Shown: piece by piece, positions 1-6,570 of the stretch | Numbering within the stretch: the first letter of the stretch is position 1 | Layout: each line of letters starts with the position of its first letter | Source: Pseudomonadota bacterium | GTDB taxonomy: Bacteria; Myxococcota; Bradymonadia; UBA4248 | Length of the DNA stretch: 8,590 bases | Direction: 5' to 3' | Assembly: GCA_017613855.1 (NCBI GenBank) | Contig: JAGACY010000417.1 | Span: 1-8,590, forward strand | Translations under genes and position numbers: made by a program | The notes under the pieces: model-generated | Told to the model about the DNA's origin: nothing | Seen by the model: only the letters and a program-made list of their open reading frames with translations | Databases searched by the model: none

Positions 1-1610
1 TATGAGTTTACAGGCACCCTGGGCGGGTCGCTGTGGATCTGGGCCTCATCGTTGTCTGTCTTCGGGCTGATGGCTTTGATTTTGGCTGCATTTCGTTGAA
101 GTTTTCGGACAAAACTATCGAACTCCATGGGTGTATCAATATGGTTTTCTTTGCGAAGTCTCATATATTCTTCATAGAGAGGCTTGGCTTCTTCGATATC
201 AGCATCGGCTTTAAGTCTGGCTTTTTCTTCGGCAGGCAGTGCTGCATCGGCTTTTTCATTGGCCTCATCTTCGAAGTCCATCATCATATTGGTCCAGCTT
301 TCGTTTCTGTCCTCTTCGGAAACCTCGGTTTGTTTGACGGTGTACTGCGGGAAATCGTCTTCACTGCCGCCCAAAAGCAGGGCGATTGCGCCGGCATCGA
401 CAGGCTCACCAGAGGTAATTGCGTCCGCCACGGCACGTTTAATGCGATGCATATTTCTAATCATTGAATTGAGCAGCAGAACGATGAGAATGCTGCCGAC
501 GAGCATGGCAAGCAGACCTGTAATGAGGATGAACAAACCTCTGTTTGAGGTGTTATCGGTATCCATTAAGTTGGATATGACATACAGATCGGTTTCTTCA
601 TTTTCATTCCATACCCAACGCAGACGGCTCATCGCAATGTTGGTATCGTCTATAGAGCCTACATAGACAGTATTTGCGGGGATCTGATCAAACGCGACGG
701 ATGTCGCATTCGGACTGTTGGGCGAATTGCTATGAAACTGGGCTTTGTTGAGGTTTTGGCGTTTTTCAGGTGTATTAAAGTCCAGTGCAGAATAGATCAT
801 GCGCTTTGCATTGGCGGGATCTGTCTGATCTCCAAATTTCGGTGTGGCATAGACAAACCCAAGATCAACCGCTTTGGGCATGGCTTTTGAAAAGTTCGCC
901 AGGGAGTCTTTGGATAATTCATAGCCAACGACAACCATACCGACTTGCTGATCCCCAGAATTAACGGGGGTCACCGAAGCCATGTACATACTGTCTTTCC
1001 AAATGAAATGGCCAAATTGTGGTTGATTATTCTGAATGACACTGGCCAAAATCGGATAGCTTTCGTCGTAGCGTTTGCCGGCAGTAAATTCTTTTCCCTT
1101 GATGCCTTCAGCAATGTGCAGGGATGCGATGCTTCCGTCTTTCATAGGGACAGAGGCAAATGCGAGGACGAGATCGGGGGCTTTTCCCCACCATCCCAGA
1201 ATGGGCTGAGTCAGATTCATGTTGCCGGCTGCGCCTTTATCGGCCGATGAACGGTTTTTGCTGGCAGCATCCTTCTTATCTTTCCATTCCGTGAGTGCGT
1301 TAAAAACGTCGATATTCCACTTATTGCTGGTATTTTTCTTTAAATCGTCCGGTGTTGAGATTAAGAGTTTTTCTCTGACGCTTGCCAGTTCCTGAACGAG
1401 TGTGGTGTCTGAAGCAAGATCATTGCTCAGGGCAGAAATGCTGAATTCCGCATTGGATAATTTTTCTCGCAGGATATCATGCATGCGCGCATGATCATTA
1501 TCGATGGAAGCAGTTGAGACATCCGGAGCTTTTTGAGTAATGCCATAAACTGCTCCCGTTAAAGCAGTTATGAGTACAACAATTAAGGCGATGCCTTTGA
1601 TTCGATTCAT
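1..1610 (-). CDS. Membrane-anchored Cache-like sensor protein, 3' end at or beyond window edge
   Basis: Read from ATG 1610-1608 this frame stays open for 536 codons; the last two bases in the window are TA, so the next codon is Tyr or a stop and the end cannot be placed. Residues about 4-22 form an N-terminal membrane segment (IKGIALIVVLITAL...), 25-355 an extracytoplasmic region, and 358-380 a second membrane segment (GLFILITGLLAMLVGSI...). Within the outer region, LVLAFASVPMKDGS and VGMVVVGYELSKD (residues 223-235) look like the paired strand motifs of Cache-type sensor domains. The cytoplasmic part is charged and helical; residues 479-507 (YEEYMRLRKEN...FDSFVRKLQRN) recall the start of the C-terminal domain of the myxobacterial MXAN_5187 family, but the following conserved block of that domain is not evident. 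No HAMP, kinase, cyclase or methyl-accepting domain is visible. The start is supported by GGGAG seven bases upstream and by the promoter at 1653-1681. Role inferred: signal sensing at the envelope; output unknown. Confidence 0.85.
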   Translation of the reverse strand, partial: MNRIKGIALIVVLITALTGAVYGITQKAPDVSTASIDNDHARMHDILREKLSNAEFSISALSNDLASDTTLVQELASVREKLLISTPDDLKKNTSNKWNIDVFNALTEWKDKKDAASKNRSSADKGAAGNMNLTQPILGWWGKAPDLVLAFASVPMKDGSIASLHIAEGIKGKEFTAGKRYDESYPILASVIQNNQPQFGHFIWKDSMYMASVTPVNSGDQQVGMVVVGYELSKDSLANFSKAMPKAVDLGFVYATPKFGDQTDPANAKRMIYSALDFNTPEKRQNLNKAQFHSNSPNSPNATSVAFDQIPANTVYVGSIDDTNIAMSRLRWVWNENEETDLYVISNLMDTDNTSNRGLFILITGLLAMLVGSILIVLLLNSMIRNMHRIKRAVADAITSGEPVDAGAIALLLGGSEDDFPQYTVKQTEVSEEDRNESWTNMMMDFEDEANEKADAALPAEEKARLKADADIEEAKPLYEEYMRLRKENHIDTPMEFDSFVRKLQRNAAKIKAISPKTDNDEAQIHSDPPRVPVNS

Positions 1611-1652
1611 GTATAATCTCCCAAAATACGGCATCCAACGCCGCAATTGTTC

Positions 1653-1681
1653 ATTATGACATAAATGTCATAAAAGGGCAA
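1653..1681 (-). promoter_or_regulatory. Sigma-70-type promoter of the sensor gene
   Basis: On the minus strand, TTGCCC (1681-1676, 4/6 to TTGACA) is followed after 17 bases by CATAAT (1658-1653, 5/6 to TATAAT). Transcription would begin near 1646, giving a leader of about 36 bases with GGGAG placed seven bases before the ATG at 1610. Spacing and position fit a housekeeping-type promoter; the call is from consensus only. Confidence 0.6.
1654..1673. promoter_or_regulatory. Perfect inverted repeat, likely operator within the promoter
   Basis: TTATGACAT and ATGTCATAA form a perfect 9-base inverted repeat with a two-base spacer. It fills most of the spacer between the -35 and -10 hexamers and overlaps the -10 hexamer of the sensor gene. 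A dimeric repressor bound here would block RNA polymerase. The half-site TTATGACA recurs, as its complement, in the promoter region before 6575. Which regulator binds is unknown. Confidence 0.55.
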
Positions 1682-1749
1682 TCCTATGGAAAAAGACGTT
1701 ATTTGAGGGGTAACTGTTCAAACTCGATGCTTGCATTTTATTTGAAGGT

Positions 1750-1795
1750 TTAACGCATTCGTTAATGCATAATGCATAATTATGAATGCATAATG
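1750..1795. repeat. AT-rich palindrome cluster with three ATGCAT repeats
   Basis: TTAACG-CATT-CGTTAA (1750-1765) is a perfect 6-base inverted repeat, followed by three ATGCAT palindromes (1765-1770, 1772-1777, 1786-1791) and the 10-base palindrome CATAATTATG (1775-1784). The cluster lies about 70 bases upstream of the -35 hexamer of the sensor gene. A similar ATGCAT pair occurs at 6475-6495. It could be an upstream protein-binding site or simple AT-rich repeat drift. Confidence 0.5.
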
Positions 1796-1864
1796 AAATG
1801 CAGCACTATGACGAGCGTGTTGATAAGGTCTGAACCAGGCGCTGTGGCTTTGAGTCGTGCGCAC

Positions 1865-1912
1865 AAAAAAAATTCTGGCGTATGGCGGCTGAAAGCCGTC
1901 CATAGCCAGAAT
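1865..1912 (-). terminator. plsB: Rho-independent terminator of plsB
   Basis: Positions 1872-1890 (ATTCTGGC, bulged G, TATGG, CGGCT) pair with 1894-1912 around a GAA loop, giving 18 base pairs with two single-base bulges. On the minus strand the stem is followed by eight T (1872-1865). It lies 36 bases after the plsB stop codon, so it should end the cyclase-plsB transcript. The same hairpin is one half of the two-hairpin repeat at 1872-1947. Confidence 0.8.
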
Positions 1913-1947
1913 GCCGGCGCGTATTGGCCGCAGGCCGATAGCGCGGC
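1872..1947 (-). repeat. Two-hairpin REP-like element, copy 1
   Basis: Read on the minus strand, the first hairpin (1947-1913) carries CGCTATCGG on one arm and AATACGCG on the other around a TGC loop; the second (1912-1872) carries GGCTATGG and CCATACGCC. In both, TAT pairs with ATA and is followed by one unpaired base before the GC-rich outer stem. The first hairpin begins directly after the plsB stop codon. A second copy with the same order of hairpins lies at 6363-6422 in the opposite orientation. Confidence 0.7.
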
Positions 1948-4623
1948 CTAAAAAGAAATATCCTTCAAAAGATTCTGGATTTCTGGTGTTAAGTCGTTGA
2001 TCTTCTTTAGGAATTTTGCATGCTTTCGGCCGCTCTGCTCGAAGAATGCCTCAGCAATTTTCTGTTGTTGTAGTTTTTGAACAGCGTGGCTGTATATCAC
2101 TTTGGATCGCGATTCCGGAATCGTGTTGTGATTTTCGTCACTGACATCGGCGTTGAGCAAATTGCTGAGGAATTTGGATTCTTCGATGATATCCGTCAGG
2201 TTTTCGAATGCGTGATAAACGCATTGATAGCTTTCGATGTGATGTGCCATACAGCGCGAAAGCTTGTGTATTGCCTCTGCTGCATCCGAAATGATTTCGA
2301 TTTTGTCGGATTTTTCTTCGACCCAGTGTCGTTTTATGAAGGTTTGAAGCGTTTGTTCGGCGCGTTCCTGAGCACGGTCTGAGAGAAATTCGATCGAGAA
2401 GAAATCGGCAATTTCGGCAAAGCGAGCGTGTATTGACGCTTTGCTCCTTTCGTTTGTGGAACGCAGTGCGCACGAAAGATAGATATCGTCGATGAGCGGG
2501 AAAAGGAGAATATTTTTATAGAATGAGATTTGCAGGCGCTGGGCGTCCTCGATCTCAATGAGCGACATGTCGCTGTTGTGGGTGATGGTTTTATTGGATT
2601 TGAAGAGTTTGAGTGTCTGAATGATGGGATCTTTGAGAGGCTCGATGAGTGGCGACACATTGAGATTGAGCGATGCGTCGAGATCGGGAATGGCGGGCAT
2701 TTCACCGGAGATTTGGGGCTCGTAGAGCGAAGCACGCGAGGCTGCAAGCGTCGTTTGAAGTACTGGCGAGATGAGGGCATTGCGATCGATGAGCAGAGCC
2801 AGCAGGAATGCGGCTTCTTTCATCAGATCGTCGAATTTGACCGGTTGTTTGGGGGCATTGAGCAATGCGCATGTCAGGAGTGCACTCGTCGTGACTGTCG
2901 AAATGCGATTGATGCGTTCCATGAGTTCGACGGTCATGGAATCGATATATGCGGTCATCTCTTCGTCATTTATGGCGTGCTCGGGTGTGATGTGAAGGGC
3001 ATCATTCAAGTCGATAGGTTCGCCGAAAGACAGGTAAATCTGACCATACTTACTGATGAGCAGTTTTGTCGTGCGGATGAGGTTGGTGATGTTTTCCTTT
3101 TGTTTGACCGCACCGTTTTGTTCATTCTTATAGGCCATATCCTCGATGACTTTTTCGTAGGTAATGGCGCAGGGAATGATTTTGACCGGAAGATTGGGAT
3201 CGGCCTGGACGGCCTGGGCAATCATGCGCAAAATGCCGTATTTGGGCTGCAGGACTTGTCCTGTACGGGATCGACCGCCTTCGATAAAGAACTCGACGGG
3301 ATAGCCTTCATGCAGAATTTTGGCGATATAATGCTTGATGCATGCGGTGTAGAGCAGTTCACCCTTGAAAGAACGTTTAATGAAGAAAGCTCCGCCGCGT
3401 CTGAGAATGCCGCCGATAATGGAAAAATTGAGGTTTTCGCCGGCCGCAATATGGGGAGGAAGTACGCCGTTTTGAAATAGGATGATGCTGAGAATGAGAT
3501 AATCGATGTGGCTTTTGTGGCTTGGAATAAACACGAGCCGGTGTGTTTTGGACAATTCCCGAAGTTCATTGAGCTTTTCGGAATCGTAGTACAGGCCGTT
3601 GTAGACAGTGCTCCACATGGGGGTGAGCACGGTACAAAAGACTTTGCACATGAGCAGGGAGAATTTGGAAGCCGTTTTTTCGAGGATTTTGCGGGCTTCG
3701 ATGGAGAGTTCTTCCTGAGATTTGGATGTTTCCTGAGAAATGATGCGCAATTCCTGCTGAAAAGCAGAAGATTCGATAATTTCGCGCAGGAGCTGCTGAT
3801 GCGGCTTGACTTTTGGGCCGTTGACCTGGGTATGCATGGCATCGATTTCGTCGTTCATAAAACGGCGAATCTCTGCTCCGGAACTGAATTTATTCTCTGC
3901 AATGTCGACATGGTGAATGAGGCAGAGTGGTTTTCCGATTTGGAAGAAAAGCTGAAGAACACTGGGCAGAACAGACAGAAAACGTCGAATAGAACTCGGT
4001 TTGGTCGGTGTACCGTAGAGTTCGTTGAACAGCGTGTGCCGATAGGTTTCGGCGCGTCTTTCCCAGATAATGCCAACGGGAAAGTAATGAACCCGAATGT
4101 TGTTGGCTTTTGCGGCTTCTTCGATGGCATCAAAGATGGCTTCGGTACGCCCGGCATTGCGGGATTCGAAAATACCATACTGATTGAGGAAAATGAGGAT
4201 GGGGCGTCGTTCGACAATGCATTCGGCGATTTCCTGGGGGGTAGGTTTCTCTTTTCGTTTGGAAAAAAGCTCCAGAATGCGCCGTCCCCAGGTCGAATAG
4301 CGCAATTTGCTCTGGCCGTTGCTAGTATAGGCCAGCGGCATTCCCATCTTGAGGCACAGATCATTCAGGAAGAGATAGTCGTGCCTATTTTCGGATGCCA
4401 GCAAATAGACAATGGCTTCATTCTTAGGAATTGTAAGTATTTCCTGAACCTGTGTTGGTTCATGGACGACGCGGGAATAAATCAATGCAGAGAGGACGCG
4501 CACAAATAGAGAAAACCGCATCAGCATGCCGAAACGCGTCGGCTTGAGTGTGTCAAGCTGCACAGGTTCCTGGGCAGGATCTGCCTTGACTAAATCTGTT
4601 TTTGAATCAACGGTATTGCTCAT
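1948..4623 (-). CDS. plsB: Glycerol-3-phosphate 1-O-acyltransferase PlsB
   Basis: This enzyme transfers a fatty acyl chain from acyl-ACP or acyl-CoA to position 1 of glycerol 3-phosphate, the first step of phospholipid synthesis, at the inner face of the cytoplasmic membrane. The 891-residue product has all acyltransferase blocks: the catalytic HX4D motif at H369-D374 (SHKSHIDYL), GAFFIKR at 411-417, FIEGGRSRTG at 446-455 and IIPCAITYE at 482-490; PPHIAAGENLNF (389-400) is also PlsB-like. The family's E. coli member has 807 residues, so this one is somewhat longer, mainly after the catalytic core. The ATG at 4623 gives a complete protein, but the 18 bases before it contain no clear Shine-Dalgarno sequence, which suggests translational coupling to the upstream cyclase gene. 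It is the last gene of the operon and is followed by a terminator at 1865-1912. Family assignment is secure; acyl donor is not shown by sequence. Confidence 0.95.
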   Translation of the reverse strand: MSNTVDSKTDLVKADPAQEPVQLDTLKPTRFGMLMRFSLFVRVLSALIYSRVVHEPTQVQEILTIPKNEAIVYLLASENRHDYLFLNDLCLKMGMPLAYTSNGQSKLRYSTWGRRILELFSKRKEKPTPQEIAECIVERRPILIFLNQYGIFESRNAGRTEAIFDAIEEAAKANNIRVHYFPVGIIWERRAETYRHTLFNELYGTPTKPSSIRRFLSVLPSVLQLFFQIGKPLCLIHHVDIAENKFSSGAEIRRFMNDEIDAMHTQVNGPKVKPHQQLLREIIESSAFQQELRIISQETSKSQEELSIEARKILEKTASKFSLLMCKVFCTVLTPMWSTVYNGLYYDSEKLNELRELSKTHRLVFIPSHKSHIDYLILSIILFQNGVLPPHIAAGENLNFSIIGGILRRGGAFFIKRSFKGELLYTACIKHYIAKILHEGYPVEFFIEGGRSRTGQVLQPKYGILRMIAQAVQADPNLPVKIIPCAITYEKVIEDMAYKNEQNGAVKQKENITNLIRTTKLLISKYGQIYLSFGEPIDLNDALHITPEHAINDEEMTAYIDSMTVELMERINRISTVTTSALLTCALLNAPKQPVKFDDLMKEAAFLLALLIDRNALISPVLQTTLAASRASLYEPQISGEMPAIPDLDASLNLNVSPLIEPLKDPIIQTLKLFKSNKTITHNSDMSLIEIEDAQRLQISFYKNILLFPLIDDIYLSCALRSTNERSKASIHARFAEIADFFSIEFLSDRAQERAEQTLQTFIKRHWVEEKSDKIEIISDAAEAIHKLSRCMAHHIESYQCVYHAFENLTDIIEESKFLSNLLNADVSDENHNTIPESRSKVIYSHAVQKLQQQKIAEAFFEQSGRKHAKFLKKINDLTPEIQNLLKDISF

Positions 4624-4641
4624 AAGTGTGGTTAAATCGTC

Positions 4642-6276
4642 TTATTCCTGTACAGGATTGACGCGGTAAATATGAACAGAATCCTGTTTGCCCTTAACCA
4701 TCATTGGGGGCAATGCAAGGCAGGATACATCCTCTTTGACATTTTCCCATGCTGCATCGTTGATGAGAATCTCGCCAGGATGTGCGGCTGCACACAGACG
4801 TGCACCCAAATTGACGGTGTCACCGATAATTGTATAGCTCATGGCCTGTGTGGATCCCATATAGCCGGCAATCATCGGACCTGTGGCGATGCCGATGCCG
4901 ATGTGAAGCGGAGGTAGATCGTCGGCTTCGCGTTCTTCGTTGAGTGCATCAAGCGCTTTCATCATATCGAGTGCACACAGAACTGCGCGTTTGGAATGAT
5001 CTTCGAGACAAAGACTGACGCCCCAAAATGCCATGACCTCATCCCCAACAAATTTATCGAGTGCACCTTCGTGTTTGAAAATACACTCGACCATACGTTC
5101 GAAAAATGCATTGAGCATTTTGACGATGTCTTCTGGTGTGCTCTGTTCCGTCATATGCGTAAATCCGCGGATATCGGCAAACAAAACGGTCGAATTGGTC
5201 AATCGGCCGCTTTTTTGCAGCTCGATTTTTCCACTCATGACATCGTTGATGAGATGGGGGGATATGATACGGCTAAGATTATCCCGAATGACTGCATTCT
5301 GGCGCATTTCCTCAATGAGCTTTCCTCGTTGAATGGTAAATGCAACCTGTTGTGCAAACCCCGTCAGAATCATCAGATCTTTTTCTTCGAAGGCACCGGT
5401 CATGAGCTGGGTATCGAGATTAATGACGCCCAGAACTTCGTTTTGGTAGAGCAGTGGGACGCACATGGTCGACCGGACATTGTCGACGATGAGCGAATTC
5501 GAAGATTGGAACCTTTGATCCTGAAGTGCATCGCCCGAAAGTACGGCACTTTTTTCGAAAATGACTTCTTCGAGCAGTGTCTCGGAAATCTTAAATCGTT
5601 TAATCGGGCGTTTTTTGCGGTCTACCGCGAGTCTGGTTTTCATGTTGCCGGAAGCATCCCGCAAGAGGATGGCAACACGGTCTGCTTTGAACAACTCAAA
5701 TGCTTTATCGACAATCAATTCGAGCAAACGATCAAAATCGAAGACGGTTGCGGCCTCGGCAGACATTTCTGCAGCAGTTCTGAGCTTTTCGTAATCACTT
5801 CGAAGAACCGCTTCGGAGGTAATTTCACTTTCGGGCAGGAATTTCGATTCGGAAATTCGCTTTCGAATAGAAGAAATCACAGAAACACCGCTCAAATGCT
5901 CCATCAGCGCGGGCGTATCGACTTCAGTTGTCGGGTTGCTGCTGATAGAGTGTTTATCTTCGCTGGATTCGTGTACAGAAGTTTTTGGGGATTCGTAAAA
6001 CTTAAGAATATGGTTTCCCAGGCCGATTTCATCACCGTCGCGTAAAACTTTAGGCACTTCGACCGACTCATCATTTAAAGTCGTGCCATTGCGGCTGCCG
6101 ACATCGATGAGTTCATAATGTCCATCGCTTCGACGCGTGATTTCAGCATGTTCCTTACTGATCATGCGATCGAGCAGTTGGAGGTTCTGATCGGGGTGAC
6201 GTCCTATCGTCGTGTGTTCCCCGAGTTCATACTCTTCCCATTTTCCGGATGATGAAAAATACTTTAGTCTGGGCAT
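4642..6276 (-). CDS. FHA-GAF-class III adenylate cyclase
   Basis: A 544-residue cytoplasmic signalling enzyme predicted to make cAMP from ATP. Residues 21-93 form an FHA domain with the phosphothreonine-binding set R26 (IGRH), S40 and H43 (SKEHAEI) and N63 (SRNGT). A variable linker (95-155) leads to a GAF domain at about 166-317. The cyclase domain covers 355-540: metal-binding D368 (FADIRGF) and D412 (KFVGDEV), purine-contact K408 and T482, and the transition-state residues N489 and R493 (VNLGARL). All catalytic residues are present, so it should act as a homodimer. The Lys/Thr purine pair is the one known from cyanobacterial CyaB1 and CyaC and argues for ATP over GTP. No membrane segment is seen. 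GAGG seven to ten bases upstream supports the ATG at 6276. It is the first gene of the operon; plsB begins 18 bases after its TAA. Ligand of GAF and partner of FHA are unknown. Confidence 0.95.
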   Translation of the reverse strand: MPRLKYFSSSGKWEEYELGEHTTIGRHPDQNLQLLDRMISKEHAEITRRSDGHYELIDVGSRNGTTLNDESVEVPKVLRDGDEIGLGNHILKFYESPKTSVHESSEDKHSISSNPTTEVDTPALMEHLSGVSVISSIRKRISESKFLPESEITSEAVLRSDYEKLRTAAEMSAEAATVFDFDRLLELIVDKAFELFKADRVAILLRDASGNMKTRLAVDRKKRPIKRFKISETLLEEVIFEKSAVLSGDALQDQRFQSSNSLIVDNVRSTMCVPLLYQNEVLGVINLDTQLMTGAFEEKDLMILTGFAQQVAFTIQRGKLIEEMRQNAVIRDNLSRIISPHLINDVMSGKIELQKSGRLTNSTVLFADIRGFTHMTEQSTPEDIVKMLNAFFERMVECIFKHEGALDKFVGDEVMAFWGVSLCLEDHSKRAVLCALDMMKALDALNEEREADDLPPLHIGIGIATGPMIAGYMGSTQAMSYTIIGDTVNLGARLCAAAHPGEILINDAAWENVKEDVSCLALPPMMVKGKQDSVHIYRVNPVQE

Positions 6277-6279
6277 ATC

Positions 6280-6308
6280 TACACCTCAAAACACAAAAGC
6301 GCGGTGTA
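6280..6308 (-). promoter_or_regulatory. Inverted repeat over the cyclase ribosome-binding site
   Basis: TACACC (6280-6285) and GGTGTA (6303-6308) are complementary across 17 bases. In the cyclase mRNA the GAGG ribosome site (6287-6284) partly lies in this stem, so folding could limit translation. Six base pairs with a long loop is weak, and chance is possible. Confidence 0.25.
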
Positions 6309-6362
6309 AATAAGTGATTGTGCGTAGAAATGCAATCATCTTTGTGTTGTATTTGTCTTTGT

Positions 6363-6422
6363 GCGCCGCTATCGGTTAAACCGATACGCGTCGCCGCAGC
6401 GGCTATTTGCATACGCCGCTGC
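6363..6422 (+). repeat. Two-hairpin REP-like element, copy 2
   Basis: First hairpin 6363-6394: TATCGGT (6370-6376) pairs with ACCGATA (6380-6386) around TAA; C6387 is bulged; outer bases GCG-CCGC style pair with one mismatch. Second hairpin 6396-6422: GCAGCGGC-TAT pairs with ATA-C-GCCGCTGC around TTGC, C6414 bulged. No T-run follows on either strand, so this is not an intrinsic terminator. The order of hairpin types (CGCTATCGG type, then GGCTAT type) equals that of copy 1 read on the minus strand. Confidence 0.7.
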
Positions 6423-6431
6423 CTGAATCAG

Positions 6432-6468
6432 TTGACACTTTCTCAGTTCGTGTCATAACTCTTATAAA
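6432..6468 (+). promoter_or_regulatory. Promoter region of the coiled-coil gene
   Basis: TTGACA (6432-6437, perfect -35) is followed after 16 bases by CATAAC (6454-6459, 4/6 to the -10 consensus). An alternative -10, TATAAA (6463-6468), would pair with TTCTCA (6440-6445) at a 17-base spacing. TGACAC (6433-6438) and GTGTCA (6450-6455) form a 6-base inverted repeat 11 bases apart that covers the -35 and touches the -10. Either start gives an untranslated leader of roughly 100 bases before the ATG at 6575. Confidence 0.55.
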
Positions 6469-6474
6469 ATCGGC

Positions 6475-6496
6475 ATGCATTCATTTTTTATGCATT
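6475..6496 (+). repeat. ATGCAT repeat pair shared with the sensor-gene upstream region
   Basis: ATGCATTCAT and TATGCATT are separated here by four T. On the minus strand at 1791-1771 the same two blocks occur in the same order with a three-base spacer. Each copy points toward the gene it precedes. Another ATGCAT lies at 6547-6552. The two ATGCAT units could also pair as a 6-base stem in RNA. Confidence 0.45.
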
Positions 6497-6570
6497 CCAG
6501 AACGTGGGCTTTGCACTGCCGATACCCTGAACTCCCATGTCTGGTCATGCATTTAAAAGGATTTTCCTTT
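6497..6570 (+). promoter_or_regulatory. Structured mRNA leader with ribosome site inside a hairpin
   Basis: CCAGAACGTGGG (6497-6508) can pair with CCCATGTCTGG (6534-6544), giving 11 pairs with one bulged A and one G-T wobble around a 25-base loop. Downstream, AAAGGA (6556-6561) pairs perfectly with TCCTTT (6565-6570) around TTT. AAAGGA is the only Shine-Dalgarno-like sequence before the ATG at 6575, and it lies 13 bases away, longer than usual; folding of the hairpin would hide it. I recognise no known riboswitch class. Confidence 0.4.

Larger units (their letters stand above)
1611..1947. other. Intergenic region between plsB and the sensor gene
   Basis: This 337-base gap separates two minus-strand genes. 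From right to left it holds two adjacent hairpins (1872-1947), the left one ending in a T-run on the minus strand; a stretch 1800-1865 in which I see nothing; an AT-rich cluster of short palindromes and ATGCAT repeats (1750-1795); a stretch 1685-1748 with no recognised signal; and the promoter with inverted repeat for the sensor gene (1653-1681). A short minus-strand open frame across 1718-1903 starts inside the hairpin and lacks a credible ribosome site, so I do not call it a gene. Confidence 0.8.

Noticed and set aside
33..666. Two plus-strand open frames opposite the sensor gene
   Set aside because: The minus frame has clear membrane segments, a promoter and a ribosome site; the plus frames have none of these.
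1718..1903. Minus-strand open frame of 61 codons between plsB and the sensor gene
   Set aside because: It begins inside the terminator hairpin, runs through the ATGCAT repeats, has no ribosome site and an unstructured, His/Phe-rich composition.
2530..4509. Long plus-strand open frames opposite plsB (2530-3480 and 3508-4509)
   Set aside because: They are the antisense of a fully conserved PlsB reading frame and their translations show no family motif; codon bias of plsB explains the lack of stops.
4996..6045. Plus-strand open frame of 349 codons opposite the cyclase
   Set aside because: Antisense of a gene with every catalytic and FHA residue in place; no recognisable domain in its translation.
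6303..6340. Possible minus-strand cyclase promoter TTGCAT-17-TATTTA
   Set aside because: Only 3/6 matches in each hexamer, too weak to call.
1872..6422. Operon as a transposon or cassette bounded by terminal inverted repeats
   Set aside because: No transposase or integrase, no visible target duplications next to the elements, and the elements resemble each other in fold rather than as exact terminal repeats.
6497..6544. Riboswitch of a known class in the leader of the coiled-coil gene
   Set aside because: The stem is plausible, but the loop shows no conserved core I recognise, such as that of GEMM, cobalamin or TPP types.
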